DNA of 64,000 nt from Bin75 sp965200435 (GTDB lineage Bacteria; Nitrospirota; Nitrospiria; Nitrospirales; UBA8639): positions 930,001 through 994,000 of the forward strand of contig OZ241337.1 in assembly GCA_965200435.1 (NCBI GenBank), given 5' to 3'. The translations under genes and the position numbers were made by a program. Every line of letters begins with the position of its first letter. Position 1 is the first letter of the stretch. Under the pieces are notes generated by a model. It was not told the origin of the DNA, searched no databases, and saw only the letters and a list, made by a program, of their open reading frames with translations. Positions 17,993 to 26,869 of this stretch are shown piece by piece.

Positions 17993-19096
17993 ATGACTAT
18001 CCGAGTTCATCCCGACATCGCCAAGCTCGTTCCGTATTCACCAGGGAAACCCCTGGATGCATTGGAGCGGGAATTGGGCATTGACGGAGCCGTGAAGCTG
18101 GCGTCCAATGAAAGCCCGCTTGGCCCTTCTCCCAAGGCGCTTGCGGCATTGGATGAAGGAAAAGCGAGCCTGCATCTCTATCCGGACGGCGGGGCGCATG
18201 ACCTCACCCGCGCGCTGGCCGACCGGTGGAAGGTGTCCGGCGATCACGTCATCGTAGGCAATGGGTCCGATGAAATCATCAGCCTGTTGGTGAAGACGTT
18301 CGTGCCCCCGGGCGAGGAAGCCGTGATGGCGGACCACACCTTCGTCATGTATAAGCTTGCCGTGACCGGTGGGCATGGGGTCTGCGTCGAAGTGCCCTTG
18401 AACGACTGGCGTCACGATCTCCCGGCCATGGCGCGGGCCGTCACCGGTCGCACGCGGTTGGTGTTCGTGTGTAATCCCAACAATCCCACGGGCACCATGG
18501 TGACCCGCGATGAAGTCCGGGAGTTCATGGCGGCCGTTCCGGACGACGTGATCGTGGTGTTCGATGAAGCCTATTATGAATACGTCCGGGACCCGCACTA
18601 TCCCGACACCTTCGACTACGTGCGACAAAACCGGCCGGTGATGGTGCTACGGACGTTTTCCAAAATTTACGGATTGGCGGGATTGCGTATCGGATACGGG
18701 ATCACGACTCCGGAAATCGCCGGGTATTTGCATCGTGTGCGAAACCCGTTCAACGCCAATACCCTGGCGCAATTCGCAGCCCGTGCGGCCTTGGATGACG
18801 AACGGCATGTTTCCGCTAGTCGAGCGCTCAATGAAGCGGAAATGACGTCAGTGGACAACGGGCTTCGGGCCTTGGGATTGGCACCACTTCCCAGCCAGGC
18901 CAATTTTCTCTATTTCGATACGCACCGGGACGGCGGCGCCGTCTTTGACCGGCTTCTTCGGGAAGGGGTCATCGTTCGGCACATCGGTGGGTCGATGCTT
19001 CGCGTGACGATCGGGCGGCCAGAGGAAAACCGTCGATTTCTCGAGGCCTTGAGCCGCGTGCTGGAGATCCTGCCGAGGGATAAGGAGTCCTCATGA
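17993..19096 (+). CDS. hisC: histidinol-phosphate/aromatic aminotransferase (HisC-like)
   Basis: 367-residue fold-type I PLP aminotransferase. The motifs LASNESPLGPSP, NPNNPTG (161-167), FDEAYYEY and TFSKIYGLAGLRIGYG, with the Schiff-base Lys224, match HisC. HisC transaminates imidazole acetol phosphate in histidine synthesis. Lying between pheA and the DAHP synthase gene it may equally, or mainly, serve as aromatic aminotransferase for phenylpyruvate or hydroxyphenylpyruvate, a known side activity of the family. Its stop overlaps the next start (ATGA at 19093-19096), so it is coupled to the downstream gene. Start ATG 17993 has AAGG upstream. Confidence 0.93.
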   Translation: MTIRVHPDIAKLVPYSPGKPLDALERELGIDGAVKLASNESPLGPSPKALAALDEGKASLHLYPDGGAHDLTRALADRWKVSGDHVIVGNGSDEIISLLVKTFVPPGEEAVMADHTFVMYKLAVTGGHGVCVEVPLNDWRHDLPAMARAVTGRTRLVFVCNPNNPTGTMVTRDEVREFMAAVPDDVIVVFDEAYYEYVRDPHYPDTFDYVRQNRPVMVLRTFSKIYGLAGLRIGYGITTPEIAGYLHRVRNPFNANTLAQFAARAALDDERHVSASRALNEAEMTSVDNGLRALGLAPLPSQANFLYFDTHRDGGAVFDRLLREGVIVRHIGGSMLRVTIGRPEENRRFLEALSRVLEILPRDKESS

Positions 19097-20106
19097 TTAT
19101 CGTCTTCAAGCCGACTGCCACGGAAGAGGACATCGATCACGTCACGGATCGACTCCGGGAACTTGGCCTGAAATCGCAGATGTCCCGTGGTGAGGAGCGC
19201 ACCATCATCGGGGTGATCGGCGACGAACGTCTGTTGGATAACCAACCGCTCAGCGTGTTCTCCGGCGTGGAAAGCGTGACGCCCATTTTGGCACCGTGGA
19301 GGCTGGTGAGCCGGGAATTTCAACCCCAGGACTCGACGATCGCGGTAGAGCAGGTGACGGTGGGCGGCAACCGATTGGTGGTGATGGCCGGACCCTGTGC
19401 CGTCGAGAAATTGGAAGTGACGGTCGGAATTGCGCATGAAGTCAAAACCGCCGGGGGCGCAATCCTGCGAGGAGGGGCATACAAACCGCGCACCTCGCCC
19501 TATTCGTTTCAAGGCTTGGGTCGGGAAGGACTGGATTTTCTTGTTGAAGCCAAGCAGCAGACGGGGATGCCCGTGGTCAGCGAAATTCTGGATCCCCGTG
19601 ATACTGACGTATTCCTGGAAAAAGCCGATGTGATTCAGATCGGGGCCCGGAACATGCAGAACTTCGAATTGCTCAAGGAAGTCGGGGCCTATGATAAGCC
19701 GGTCCTCCTGAAACGGGGCCTGTCCGCCACGATTAAGGAATTTTTATTGTCGGCCGAATACATCGTCTCTCGCGGCAATCGAAACGTGATGTTGTGTGAA
19801 CGTGGCATTCGCACTTTTGAAACCCACTATCGCAATACGCTGGATCTGGCTGCGATTCCCACGTTGAAGGATCTGTCTCACTTGCCGGTGATCGTCGATC
19901 CCAGTCATGCGACGGGTAAATGGAACCTGGTGGCTCCCATGGCCAAGGCGGCCGTTGCGGCAGGTGCCGACGGGCTCCTGATCGAGGTCCATTCGAATCC
20001 GGAATGCGCCCTCTGCGACGGAGAGGAATCCCTTAAGCCCCATCGGTTCAAGGAATTGATGGGAGAACTGAAGATCCTCGCGCACGCCGTAGGGAGAGAC
20101 TTGTAA
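19093..20106 (+). CDS. aroF: 3-deoxy-7-phosphoheptulonate synthase (DAHP synthase, type I-beta)
   Basis: 337 residues. The first ~70 residues form a ferredoxin/ACT-like regulatory domain (MIIVFKPTATEEDIDHVTDR) as in Thermotoga-type enzymes. The TIM barrel follows with VVMAGPCAVE, RGGAYKPRTSPYSFQG, IQIGARNMQN, LLKRG, ILCERG-like VMLCERGIRTFE, and VIVDPSHATG. It condenses phosphoenolpyruvate with erythrose 4-phosphate, the first step of the shikimate pathway. The N-terminal domain suggests feedback regulation by aromatic amino acids. Overlaps hisC by four bases. Confidence 0.95.
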   Translation: MIIVFKPTATEEDIDHVTDRLRELGLKSQMSRGEERTIIGVIGDERLLDNQPLSVFSGVESVTPILAPWRLVSREFQPQDSTIAVEQVTVGGNRLVVMAGPCAVEKLEVTVGIAHEVKTAGGAILRGGAYKPRTSPYSFQGLGREGLDFLVEAKQQTGMPVVSEILDPRDTDVFLEKADVIQIGARNMQNFELLKEVGAYDKPVLLKRGLSATIKEFLLSAEYIVSRGNRNVMLCERGIRTFETHYRNTLDLAAIPTLKDLSHLPVIVDPSHATGKWNLVAPMAKAAVAAGADGLLIEVHSNPECALCDGEESLKPHRFKELMGELKILAHAVGRDL

Positions 20107-20247
20107 CCCACCGTTTCCTTTCCTTTGTCCGGAGGAGTGAAGGGTGGGCGGTGGCCCAAATCCCTTGACGCAAGGGCAGCGTCTCTCCCCTGCCCGCATT
20201 TCCTCTTCGGAAATGCGTCCCAACAAAGGGGAGGGAATGAGATAACC
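20107..20247 (+). promoter_or_regulatory. tyrA leader with two hairpins
   Basis: A 141-base gap interrupts an otherwise overlapping gene series. It holds CCCTTG-ACG-CAAGGG (20162-20176) and GCATTTCC-TCTTC-GGAAATGC (20196-20216), both perfect stems, ahead of the ribosome site GGGAGGGAATGAG. A role in attenuation, RNA stability or a partial terminator is possible; no T-run follows either stem. Confidence 0.35.
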
Positions 20248-21135
20248 ATGACCGTCCATTTCAAACAAGTCACGATAGTCGGGGTCGGGTTGATCGGGGG
20301 ATCCATGGGGATGATCCTAAAGGGGCAAGGTCTGGCCGATCTGGTCGTCGGCGTGGGTCGGAGTCTGAGCAATCTGGATTTGGCCGTGCAACTCGGGGCC
20401 ATCGATGCCTATGAACGTGATCCCAAAGCGGCAATGCCGGGCGCGGAATTGGTCATTCTCGCCACACCCGTGGAAAGTTTTGCCGGGCAGATCGAGGCGT
20501 GGGGATCCGTCCTGGCGCCCGGCACGATCGTGAGCGACGTGGGAAGCGTCAAGGGCTCCCTGGTGGAAGAGGTGGAATCCCTGATTCCGGCCGGCGTGCA
20601 TTTTGTGGGCGCGCATCCCATTGCCGGGAAGGAAACGTCGGGGGCCGGGGACGCGTCCGTCGATTTGTTCACCGGCGCCCTCTGTCTGATCACGCCGACG
20701 GCCAACACCGATCCCCAGGCCCTCCTCACGGTGCAGCACGTCTGGGAAGCCATGGGCACGGTTGTCCGGTCAATCGATCCCTTTGTGCATGATTGGATAT
20801 TGGGCGCGGTCAGCCACCTGCCTCACGTCGCCGTGTTCGCCCTCATGAATGCCTTGATGGATCTTGAACAACAAGGCGGGACGGCAGGGAACAACGATCC
20901 TTGTTCCTTACTGGATTATTCCGGCGGCGGCTTGCGGGATACCACGCGCATCGCGGCAAGCTCTCCGGAGATCTGGCGCACGATTTTTCTGTCGAACCGG
21001 GAGAACCTGTTGGTCATGATCGAAGCCCTGGAAAAACACGTGCAGCGCTTCAAGGCGTTGATCCAAGCGAAGGATGGCCCGGGCCTGGAGCGTGAAATCG
21101 GCAAAGCGCGCGAAGCGCGGCAGCGGCTGACATGA
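20248..21135 (+). CDS. tyrA: prephenate dehydrogenase
   Basis: 295 residues from ATG 20248 (MTVHFKQVTIVGVGLIGGS), preceded by a purine-rich GGGAGGGAATGAG. The in-frame extension upstream to 20125 crosses the hairpin leader and is not family-like. The Rossmann nucleotide motif GVGLIGGSMG and the substrate-site segments GAHPIAGKETSG and DWILGAVSHLPH identify TyrA, which oxidatively decarboxylates prephenate to 4-hydroxyphenylpyruvate. No ACT domain is present. Its last codons overlap aroA (ATGA at 21132-21135). Confidence 0.95.
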   Translation: MTVHFKQVTIVGVGLIGGSMGMILKGQGLADLVVGVGRSLSNLDLAVQLGAIDAYERDPKAAMPGAELVILATPVESFAGQIEAWGSVLAPGTIVSDVGSVKGSLVEEVESLIPAGVHFVGAHPIAGKETSGAGDASVDLFTGALCLITPTANTDPQALLTVQHVWEAMGTVVRSIDPFVHDWILGAVSHLPHVAVFALMNALMDLEQQGGTAGNNDPCSLLDYSGGGLRDTTRIAASSPEIWRTIFLSNRENLLVMIEALEKHVQRFKALIQAKDGPGLEREIGKAREARQRLT

Positions 21136-22427
21136 GTACGCTCACCATCACCCCGCAGGGTCCCTTGCGTGGGACGATTCACGTGCCCGGGGATAAATCC
21201 ATTACCCATCGGGCGTTGCTGGCCGGTGCCTTGGCCGAAGGCTCCACCACGATTACGGGATATTGTCGCGGAGAAGATTGCCTCAATACGCTCCGGGCCT
21301 TGCAATCGTTGGGCGTGGCTATCGAAGTCGAGCCGGACAGGGTCCGGGTCCAGGGCAAAGGGTTGGGTGGATTGGCCGAGCCCGTTCTGCCGTTGGATTG
21401 CGGCAATTCCGGGACAGGCCTTCGCCTGCTGGCCGGGGTGCTGGCCGGTCAACCGTTTTTTTCGATCCTGACGGGTGACGACTCGCTTCGACGCCGCCCT
21501 ATGGGGCGGGTCGTCACCCCCCTGCGCATGATGGGCGCGGCCATTCAGGGCAGAAAAGAGGGCGAGTTAGCACCGTTGGCCATTCAGGGAGGGACCTTAC
21601 GGGGCATCGACTATCAATCGCCGGTGTCGAGCGCTCAGATCAAATCCGCGGTCCTCTTTGCAGGGCTCTTTGCGAAAGGGGAGACGCGGTTTTCCGAACC
21701 CATGCAATCTCGGGATCACACCGAGCGGATGTTCCGGTATCTGGGAATTCCGGTCGAAACCGACCGGTGTCGCGTCGTCCTGCAGGGCCGCCCCACTTAT
21801 GCCGCCAAAGACGTGTCGGTGCCCGGCGACCTGTCCGCCGCCGCCTTCTTTATCGTCGGCGCTTCCCTGGTTCCCGACTCCGAAGTGCGGATCGTCAATA
21901 TCGGCCTCAATCCGGCCAGGACGGGGATACTGGACATTCTCGGCGAAATGGGAGCGGATATCCAGACCGTCAACCAACGGGAACAGGCCGGGGAGCCCGT
22001 GGGTGACCTGATGGTCCGCACGGCCAGGCTTCGCGGCGTGCCCATCGAAGCCGCACGCGTTCCCAAGATGATTGACGAATTTCCCATTTTTTGCGTAGCA
22101 GCGGCCCTGGCCGAAGGCCGGACCATCGTGACGGGGGCCGAAGAGCTGCGAGTCAAGGAAACCGACCGAATCCATGCCATGGCTACGGAACTGACCAAAC
22201 TTAACGTCCCCATTCAGGAAACCCCGGATGGATTTATTCTGCACGGGGACGCCACGGTCAAAGGCGGAACCTGCATGAGCCACGGGGACCATCGCGTGGC
22301 CATGGCCTTGGCGATCGCCGCCCTGACCGGCGATGCGCCGACGACCATTCTCGACACCGACTGCATTGCCACCTCCTTCCCGCATTTTCATGACAACCTC
22401 TTGGAATTATTGACAATTTCACGCTGA
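21132..22427 (+). CDS. aroA: 3-phosphoshikimate 1-carboxyvinyltransferase (EPSP synthase)
   Basis: 431 residues, full length. Motifs: VPGDKSITHRALL (Lys22), LDCGNSGTGLRLLAG, SSAQIKSAVLFAGL, and RVKETDRIHAMATEL near the C-terminus, followed by HGDHRVAMAL. It transfers the enolpyruvyl group of PEP to shikimate 3-phosphate. Coupled to tyrA by a four-base overlap, and followed after 24 bases by cmk, the same order as in many proteobacterial aroA-cmk-rpsA clusters. Confidence 0.97.
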   Translation: MSTLTITPQGPLRGTIHVPGDKSITHRALLAGALAEGSTTITGYCRGEDCLNTLRALQSLGVAIEVEPDRVRVQGKGLGGLAEPVLPLDCGNSGTGLRLLAGVLAGQPFFSILTGDDSLRRRPMGRVVTPLRMMGAAIQGRKEGELAPLAIQGGTLRGIDYQSPVSSAQIKSAVLFAGLFAKGETRFSEPMQSRDHTERMFRYLGIPVETDRCRVVLQGRPTYAAKDVSVPGDLSAAAFFIVGASLVPDSEVRIVNIGLNPARTGILDILGEMGADIQTVNQREQAGEPVGDLMVRTARLRGVPIEAARVPKMIDEFPIFCVAAALAEGRTIVTGAEELRVKETDRIHAMATELTKLNVPIQETPDGFILHGDATVKGGTCMSHGDHRVAMALAIAALTGDAPTTILDTDCIATSFPHFHDNLLELLTISR

Positions 22428-22451
22428 ATTCTATAATAATGCTCTTTTCCG

Positions 22452-23144
22452 GTGACTGTGGAGACGTTTGCCCAAAGGCGAGGCTTACTCATCACGATTG
22501 ACGGCCCTGCCGGGGCGGGGAAAAGTACGACGGCACGAGCCTTGGCGTCGCGGTTGGGCTACGCCTATCTTGATACGGGCGCTCTGTACCGGGCAGTCGC
22601 CTGGGTGGTCAGACGAGCGGGAATCGATTGTGCCGATGCCGTGGCCATGGAGGCGCTTTTGTCCTCGATCGACTTAGGCGTGTCTCTCGAAGAGGGGGTC
22701 ACGAGAACCTTTATCGACAACGAGGAAATCACCGCAGAGTTGCGCTCTCCTGACATCAGTCGGTTGGCCTCGACCGTGGCGGCGCTGCCGCACGTGCGCG
22801 AGCGGCTGTTGCCGATTCAGGCACGGTACAGCCGTAAGGGCGGGATCGTAGCGGAAGGCCGTGACATGGGGACTAAGGTGTTTCCCGAAGCGGACGTGAA
22901 ATTTTTTCTCGAGGCGGACCTCGATGCGCGCGCAACTCGCCGGTATCGGGAAACGGTGCGGACCGGTCATCCCGATACCCAGGGTGACATCCGACGGGCC
23001 ATTCAGGAACGGGATGCCCACGATCGCGCGCGGCAGACCGCGCCATTGAAGCCGGCCGCCGACGCGGTGGTGATCGATTCCTCGTCCTTGACGGTTGACC
23101 AGGTAGTAGAAAACATGATGGAGTGGATTCCAGGGCACTCGTGA
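22452..23144 (+). CDS. cmk: cytidylate kinase
   Basis: 230 residues, GTG start at 22452. P-loop GPAGAGKST (18-26), LDTGALYRAVAWVV, VVAEGRDMGT-type motif (GIVAEGRDMGTKVFPEADVK) and the late DRxRxxAPL-like segment (HDRARQTAPLKPAADAVVID) are typical of bacterial CMP kinases, which phosphorylate CMP/dCMP for nucleotide and phospholipid synthesis. The stop overlaps the GTG of the next gene. Confidence 0.96.
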   Translation: MTVETFAQRRGLLITIDGPAGAGKSTTARALASRLGYAYLDTGALYRAVAWVVRRAGIDCADAVAMEALLSSIDLGVSLEEGVTRTFIDNEEITAELRSPDISRLASTVAALPHVRERLLPIQARYSRKGGIVAEGRDMGTKVFPEADVKFFLEADLDARATRRYRETVRTGHPDTQGDIRRAIQERDAHDRARQTAPLKPAADAVVIDSSSLTVDQVVENMMEWIPGHS

Positions 23145-23782
23145 GCGGCTTGGTGTATGGAATCCTGTGGGTCCTCACTCGCGTGATCAGTCGCGTGTTC
23201 CTCCGCTATCGCACACGGGGCGCTGAACACGTCCCGGGGGGAGGAGGGGTCTTGTTGGCGGCGAATCACGCGAGCTATGCGGATATTCCGTTATTGGGAT
23301 GCGGGGTGCGGCGGCGGCTCTTTTATCTCGGGCGGGCCAATTTATTTCCCTATCCAGTGGTTGGTCGTATCCTTCGCTCATTGGGGTGGATTCCGTTGAA
23401 GACCGGTCGATGGGATCGACAGGCGTTCCGTACCGCGGCGGAATTGCTCAAGGCGGGCAAGGCCGTGGTCATTTTCCCGGAAGGGACGCGAACGACGGAT
23501 GGAATGCTGCAACCCGGGAAACCGGGAATCGGGATGCTGGTCGCCGAAGTCCAATGTCCCGTCGTGCCGGTCTACCTCAGGGGGACGTATCAGGTGCTCC
23601 CGATGGGGGCGTCCTGGCTGAGGCGGCATCCGGTGGAAGTGTCGTTCGGCGAGTCCATGGACTTTCGTGAGGCATGCCGGCAATACCAGGGAAAAGCATT
23701 GTACCACCATATCACTCATACGGTAATGGCGCGGATTGCCGAATTGCGCGGCGTGGATCATTCGGCAACACCGACAACATGA
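23141..23782 (+). CDS. plsC: 1-acyl-sn-glycerol-3-phosphate acyltransferase
   Basis: About 213 residues from the GTG at 23141 that overlaps the cmk stop (GTGA); another GTG at 23123 in frame is possible. One N-terminal hydrophobic helix (LVYGILWVLTRVISRVFL) anchors it at the inner membrane. Acyltransferase motif I NHASYADIP (HX4D), motif II around GRAN..PV.G..L...G, and motif III FPEGTRT are present. It acylates lysophosphatidic acid to phosphatidic acid. Position between cmk and rpsA is a known conserved arrangement. Confidence 0.93.
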   Translation: MSGLVYGILWVLTRVISRVFLRYRTRGAEHVPGGGGVLLAANHASYADIPLLGCGVRRRLFYLGRANLFPYPVVGRILRSLGWIPLKTGRWDRQAFRTAAELLKAGKAVVIFPEGTRTTDGMLQPGKPGIGMLVAEVQCPVVPVYLRGTYQVLPMGASWLRRHPVEVSFGESMDFREACRQYQGKALYHHITHTVMARIAELRGVDHSATPTT

Positions 23783-23868
23783 ACCGGAGAGATTGAGCTT
23801 CCACGTCGGTCACGGCTCGATCCCCATTATCAGGTTGCCTGGCGGCGACCGCAAGTTAGGAATCAGGA

Positions 23869-25554
23869 ATGAACACGGTATCACACGTTGTCGAAGAAAT
23901 GGACCGGGGGGCCTTGGAGTCCTTGTATGAGGAAACCTTTAAAAATTTTGAAGAAGGGACGATCACGGAAGGCCGGGTCGTGGTCATTCAAAAAGAACGG
24001 GTGATTGTGGACATCGGTTACAAATCCGAAGGCATCATCTCGGCGAACCAGTTTATGCCGGACGAACTGAACACCTTGGCGGTGGGCGACCGCATCCAGG
24101 TGTACATCGAGCAACGTGAAGACGCGGAAGGGAACTTGGTCCTCTCCAAGGAAAAAGCGGACAAGATGAAAATTTGGGATGAGCTCGAGGTGGCGCATCA
24201 GGAGGAACGGGAAGTCCACGGGAAAGTGGTCTCGCGCATTAAAGGCGGGATGATGGTGGATATCGGAGTCAAGGCCTTTTTACCCGGTTCGCAAATCGAT
24301 CTCACGCCCGTCCGCGATCTTGATGCCCTGGTCGGAAAAACCTTCCCGTTCAAAATCATCAAAATCAATCATCGGCGCGGCAACGTGGTGATTTCCCGTC
24401 GGGCCTTGTTGGAAGAAACGCGCGACAAGCGGCGGCAAAGCACCTTATCGACCCTCGCCGAAGGGCAACTCCTCGAAGGGACCGTGAAAAATATCACCGA
24501 CTACGGCGCATTTTTGGATTTGGGCGGCATTGACGGCCTCCTGCACATCACCGACATTTCCTGGGGGCGGGTCGGCCATCCCTCCGATATGTTCGCCGTG
24601 GGGAACCGGCTGGAGGTGCTGGTGCTCAAGTACGACCGCGAGTCCGGAAGAATTTCCTTGGGACTCAAACAGAAGACGGCCGACCCGTGGATGAACATTG
24701 CCACCAAATACCCCGAAGGGTCGCGCGTGAACGGCAAGGTCGTCAGCCTGACCGACTACGGCGCGTTCGTGGAACTGGAGCCGGGCGTGGAAGGGCTCGT
24801 CCACATCTCGGAGATGTCCTGGACCCATGAAGTGCGTCATCCTTCCCGGTTGGTCGCGGTGGGAGACATCATCGACGCACAAGTCCTGCACGTGGACCAG
24901 CAAGGTCGCAAGATTTCGCTCGGCATGAAACAGACCGCACCCAATCCGTGGGACGTCATTCAGGCCCGCTATCCAGTGGGTACGCACATCGAGGGGAAAG
25001 TCAAGAGCGTCACGGACTTCGGGGCTTTCGTGGGACTGGATGAAGGAATCGACGGGCTGATTCATATTTCGGACATGTCATGGACCAGACACATTAAGCA
25101 TCCCTCGGAATTGTTCAAGAAAGGCCAACGGGTGGCTGCGGTCATTTTACGCATCGACAAAGAAAAAGAGCGGTTGTCGCTGGGTTACAAGCAACTCACG
25201 GCGGACCCGTGGGAATCGGACATTCCTTCGCGGTACCAGGTGGGAAACGTGGCGACCGGGACGGTTTCCAAGATTGCGGACTTTGGAGTCTTCGTCGAAC
25301 TGGATGGGGACGTGGAGGGGTTGATCCACGTCAGTGAAGTCGGACCTGCGGGGGCGAATAAGCTGGAAGAGAGTTTTGCGATAGGCCGAAACGTGACCGC
25401 GAAAATCGTCAAAGTCGATTGTGAAGAACGAAAAATTGCATTGAGCGTGAAAGATTGTTCGCAGAAACCGGAGAGCTCGGCACCCGAAACATTGAGCGAT
25501 CAGGGCAACGTCGACCAGGAGCAGGAAGCTTCGAACTCGGCGGACACCGCGTAG
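23869..25554 (+). CDS. rpsA: 30S ribosomal protein S1
   Basis: 561 residues with six S1/OB-fold repeats. Repeats 1 and 2 (about 30-190) are the divergent ribosome-docking pair; repeats 3-6 contain the typical DYGAFLDLGGIDGLLHITDI, DYGAFVELEPGVEGLVHISE, DFGAFVGLDEGIDGLIHISD and DFGVFVELDGDVEGLIHVSE strings. The protein binds mRNA leaders on the 30S subunit. Start ATG 23869 follows a weak AGGAATCAGGA purine stretch. A short acidic tail (QDQGNVDQEQEASNS-like) ends the protein. Confidence 0.97.
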   Translation: MNTVSHVVEEMDRGALESLYEETFKNFEEGTITEGRVVVIQKERVIVDIGYKSEGIISANQFMPDELNTLAVGDRIQVYIEQREDAEGNLVLSKEKADKMKIWDELEVAHQEEREVHGKVVSRIKGGMMVDIGVKAFLPGSQIDLTPVRDLDALVGKTFPFKIIKINHRRGNVVISRRALLEETRDKRRQSTLSTLAEGQLLEGTVKNITDYGAFLDLGGIDGLLHITDISWGRVGHPSDMFAVGNRLEVLVLKYDRESGRISLGLKQKTADPWMNIATKYPEGSRVNGKVVSLTDYGAFVELEPGVEGLVHISEMSWTHEVRHPSRLVAVGDIIDAQVLHVDQQGRKISLGMKQTAPNPWDVIQARYPVGTHIEGKVKSVTDFGAFVGLDEGIDGLIHISDMSWTRHIKHPSELFKKGQRVAAVILRIDKEKERLSLGYKQLTADPWESDIPSRYQVGNVATGTVSKIADFGVFVELDGDVEGLIHVSEVGPAGANKLEESFAIGRNVTAKIVKVDCEERKIALSVKDCSQKPESSAPETLSDQGNVDQEQEASNSADTA

Positions 25555-25578
25555 AAGATCGTCGCCGGGCAGGCGCGT

Positions 25579-26472
25579 ATGGTGAACGACACACCTTCGA
25601 GAAACACCTCGTTCAGGTGGCGACGGGTCATCTGGATTGTGGTCGTCGTGGCGGCGTTGGCCGTGGTGGGGAGCGTGCTGTCGCCGGAAATCGCCACGGT
25701 GGGCAAGGAGCGCATTGCGCTCGTCAGGATCGAAGGCCCTATTCTGGATTCCCGGTCGGCCGTGGATGAACTGGATTCGTATGCCCAGGACCCACTCGTC
25801 AAAGCCATTGTCCTTCGGATCGATTCTCCGGGCGGTGGGGTGGCGGCCTCTCAGGAGATTTACAATGCGGTTAAACGGGTGCGGGAAGAAAAGCAGAAAA
25901 CGGTCGTGGCCTCGATGGGGACGGTCGCGGCTTCCGGCGGGTACTATGTCGCAGTGGCCTCAGATCGAATCCTGGCCAACCCCGGTACGCTCACGGGCAG
26001 TATCGGCGTGATCATGCAGTTGGCCAATTTCGAAGAACTCATGGACAAAATCGGCGTCAAGAACTTCGTGATAAAAAGCGGACGGTATAAGGACGTGGGG
26101 TCTCCCTTTCGCATGATGGGTAAAGAAGAACGGAGCCTGTTGCAATCGGTTATGGATGATGCCCATCGTCAGTTTATCGAAGCCGTGGCCGAAGGGCGTG
26201 CACTGGACGTGGCCGACGTGGAAACCCTGGCCGATGGAAGGGTGTTGACCGGGCAACAAGCCAAAAACGTGCTTCTGATCGATGACTTGGGAGACCTCAC
26301 AGACGCCATCAGGGTGGCGGCGGAAATGACCGGGTTAAAAGGATCTCCGTTGGTCGTCGAGAAGCCCCGACAATTTTCAATACGGGGTTGGTTGTTGGGG
26401 GCTCTGTTCACCGACGCGCCCGCGCTGCCCCTGCAAACGGGAATGAACCTCATGTATTTCTTGGCGTTGTAG
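25579..26472 (+). CDS. sppA: signal peptide peptidase SppA (short form)
   Basis: 297 residues. A single N-terminal transmembrane helix (about 17-33, VIWIVVVVAALAVVGSVL) is followed by a periplasmic S49 protease domain. LRIDSPGGGV forms the oxyanion region, Ser119 in TVAASGGYYVA is the nucleophile and Lys171 in SGRYKDVGSP the general base. Short SppA proteins assemble as rings and digest released signal peptides. It begins 24 bases after rpsA on the same strand. Confidence 0.95.
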   Translation: MVNDTPSRNTSFRWRRVIWIVVVVAALAVVGSVLSPEIATVGKERIALVRIEGPILDSRSAVDELDSYAQDPLVKAIVLRIDSPGGGVAASQEIYNAVKRVREEKQKTVVASMGTVAASGGYYVAVASDRILANPGTLTGSIGVIMQLANFEELMDKIGVKNFVIKSGRYKDVGSPFRMMGKEERSLLQSVMDDAHRQFIEAVAEGRALDVADVETLADGRVLTGQQAKNVLLIDDLGDLTDAIRVAAEMTGLKGSPLVVEKPRQFSIRGWLLGALFTDAPALPLQTGMNLMYFLAL

Positions 26473-26566
26473 GCAAACGGCGTAGACTCCCTCTTCCCGT
26501 GTGAGAGAGGGGACGGCGGGAGACGGCAGGCGTGAGCACCAGGGGCGCCGATCAAGGAGAGGAGCC

Positions 26567-26869
26567 ATGACCAAGGCACACCTGATTGAGAAAGTGGCGG
26601 AGCAAGCCAAGACCCTCAGCCGCCGTGACGCGGAAAGAGTGGTGAATGGCATTTTCGATTCCATCCGTGACGCCCTGAAGCGGGGTGAAAAGACGGAAAT
26701 CCGCGGCTTTGGGAGTTTCCGGCTGCGCATCCGTCGCACGAAGGACGGAAGGAATCCGAAAACCGGAGAGACCGTGTCCGTACCTGAAAAGCGCATGCCG
26801 TTTTTTAAGGCGGGAAAAGAAATTAAAGAACTGTTGAATGCAGAAGGGCCGGCACATGAGCAGTCCTGA
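26567..26869 (+). CDS. ihfB: integration host factor / HU family DNA-binding protein
   Basis: 100 residues from ATG 26567, with AAGGAGAGGAGCC just upstream. The HU/IHF fold is clear: MTKAHLIEKVA start, EIRGFGSFRLRIRR, the beta-arm motif GRNPKTGE and the C-terminal PFFKAGKEIKELLN. The IHF-like IRGFGSF and the place after rpsA (as ihfB in Escherichia coli) favour an IHF-beta-type subunit; no alpha subunit is in the window, so it could act as a homodimer. Overlaps the next gene by 14 bases. Confidence 0.9.
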   Translation: MTKAHLIEKVAEQAKTLSRRDAERVVNGIFDSIRDALKRGEKTEIRGFGSFRLRIRRTKDGRNPKTGETVSVPEKRMPFFKAGKEIKELLNAEGPAHEQS

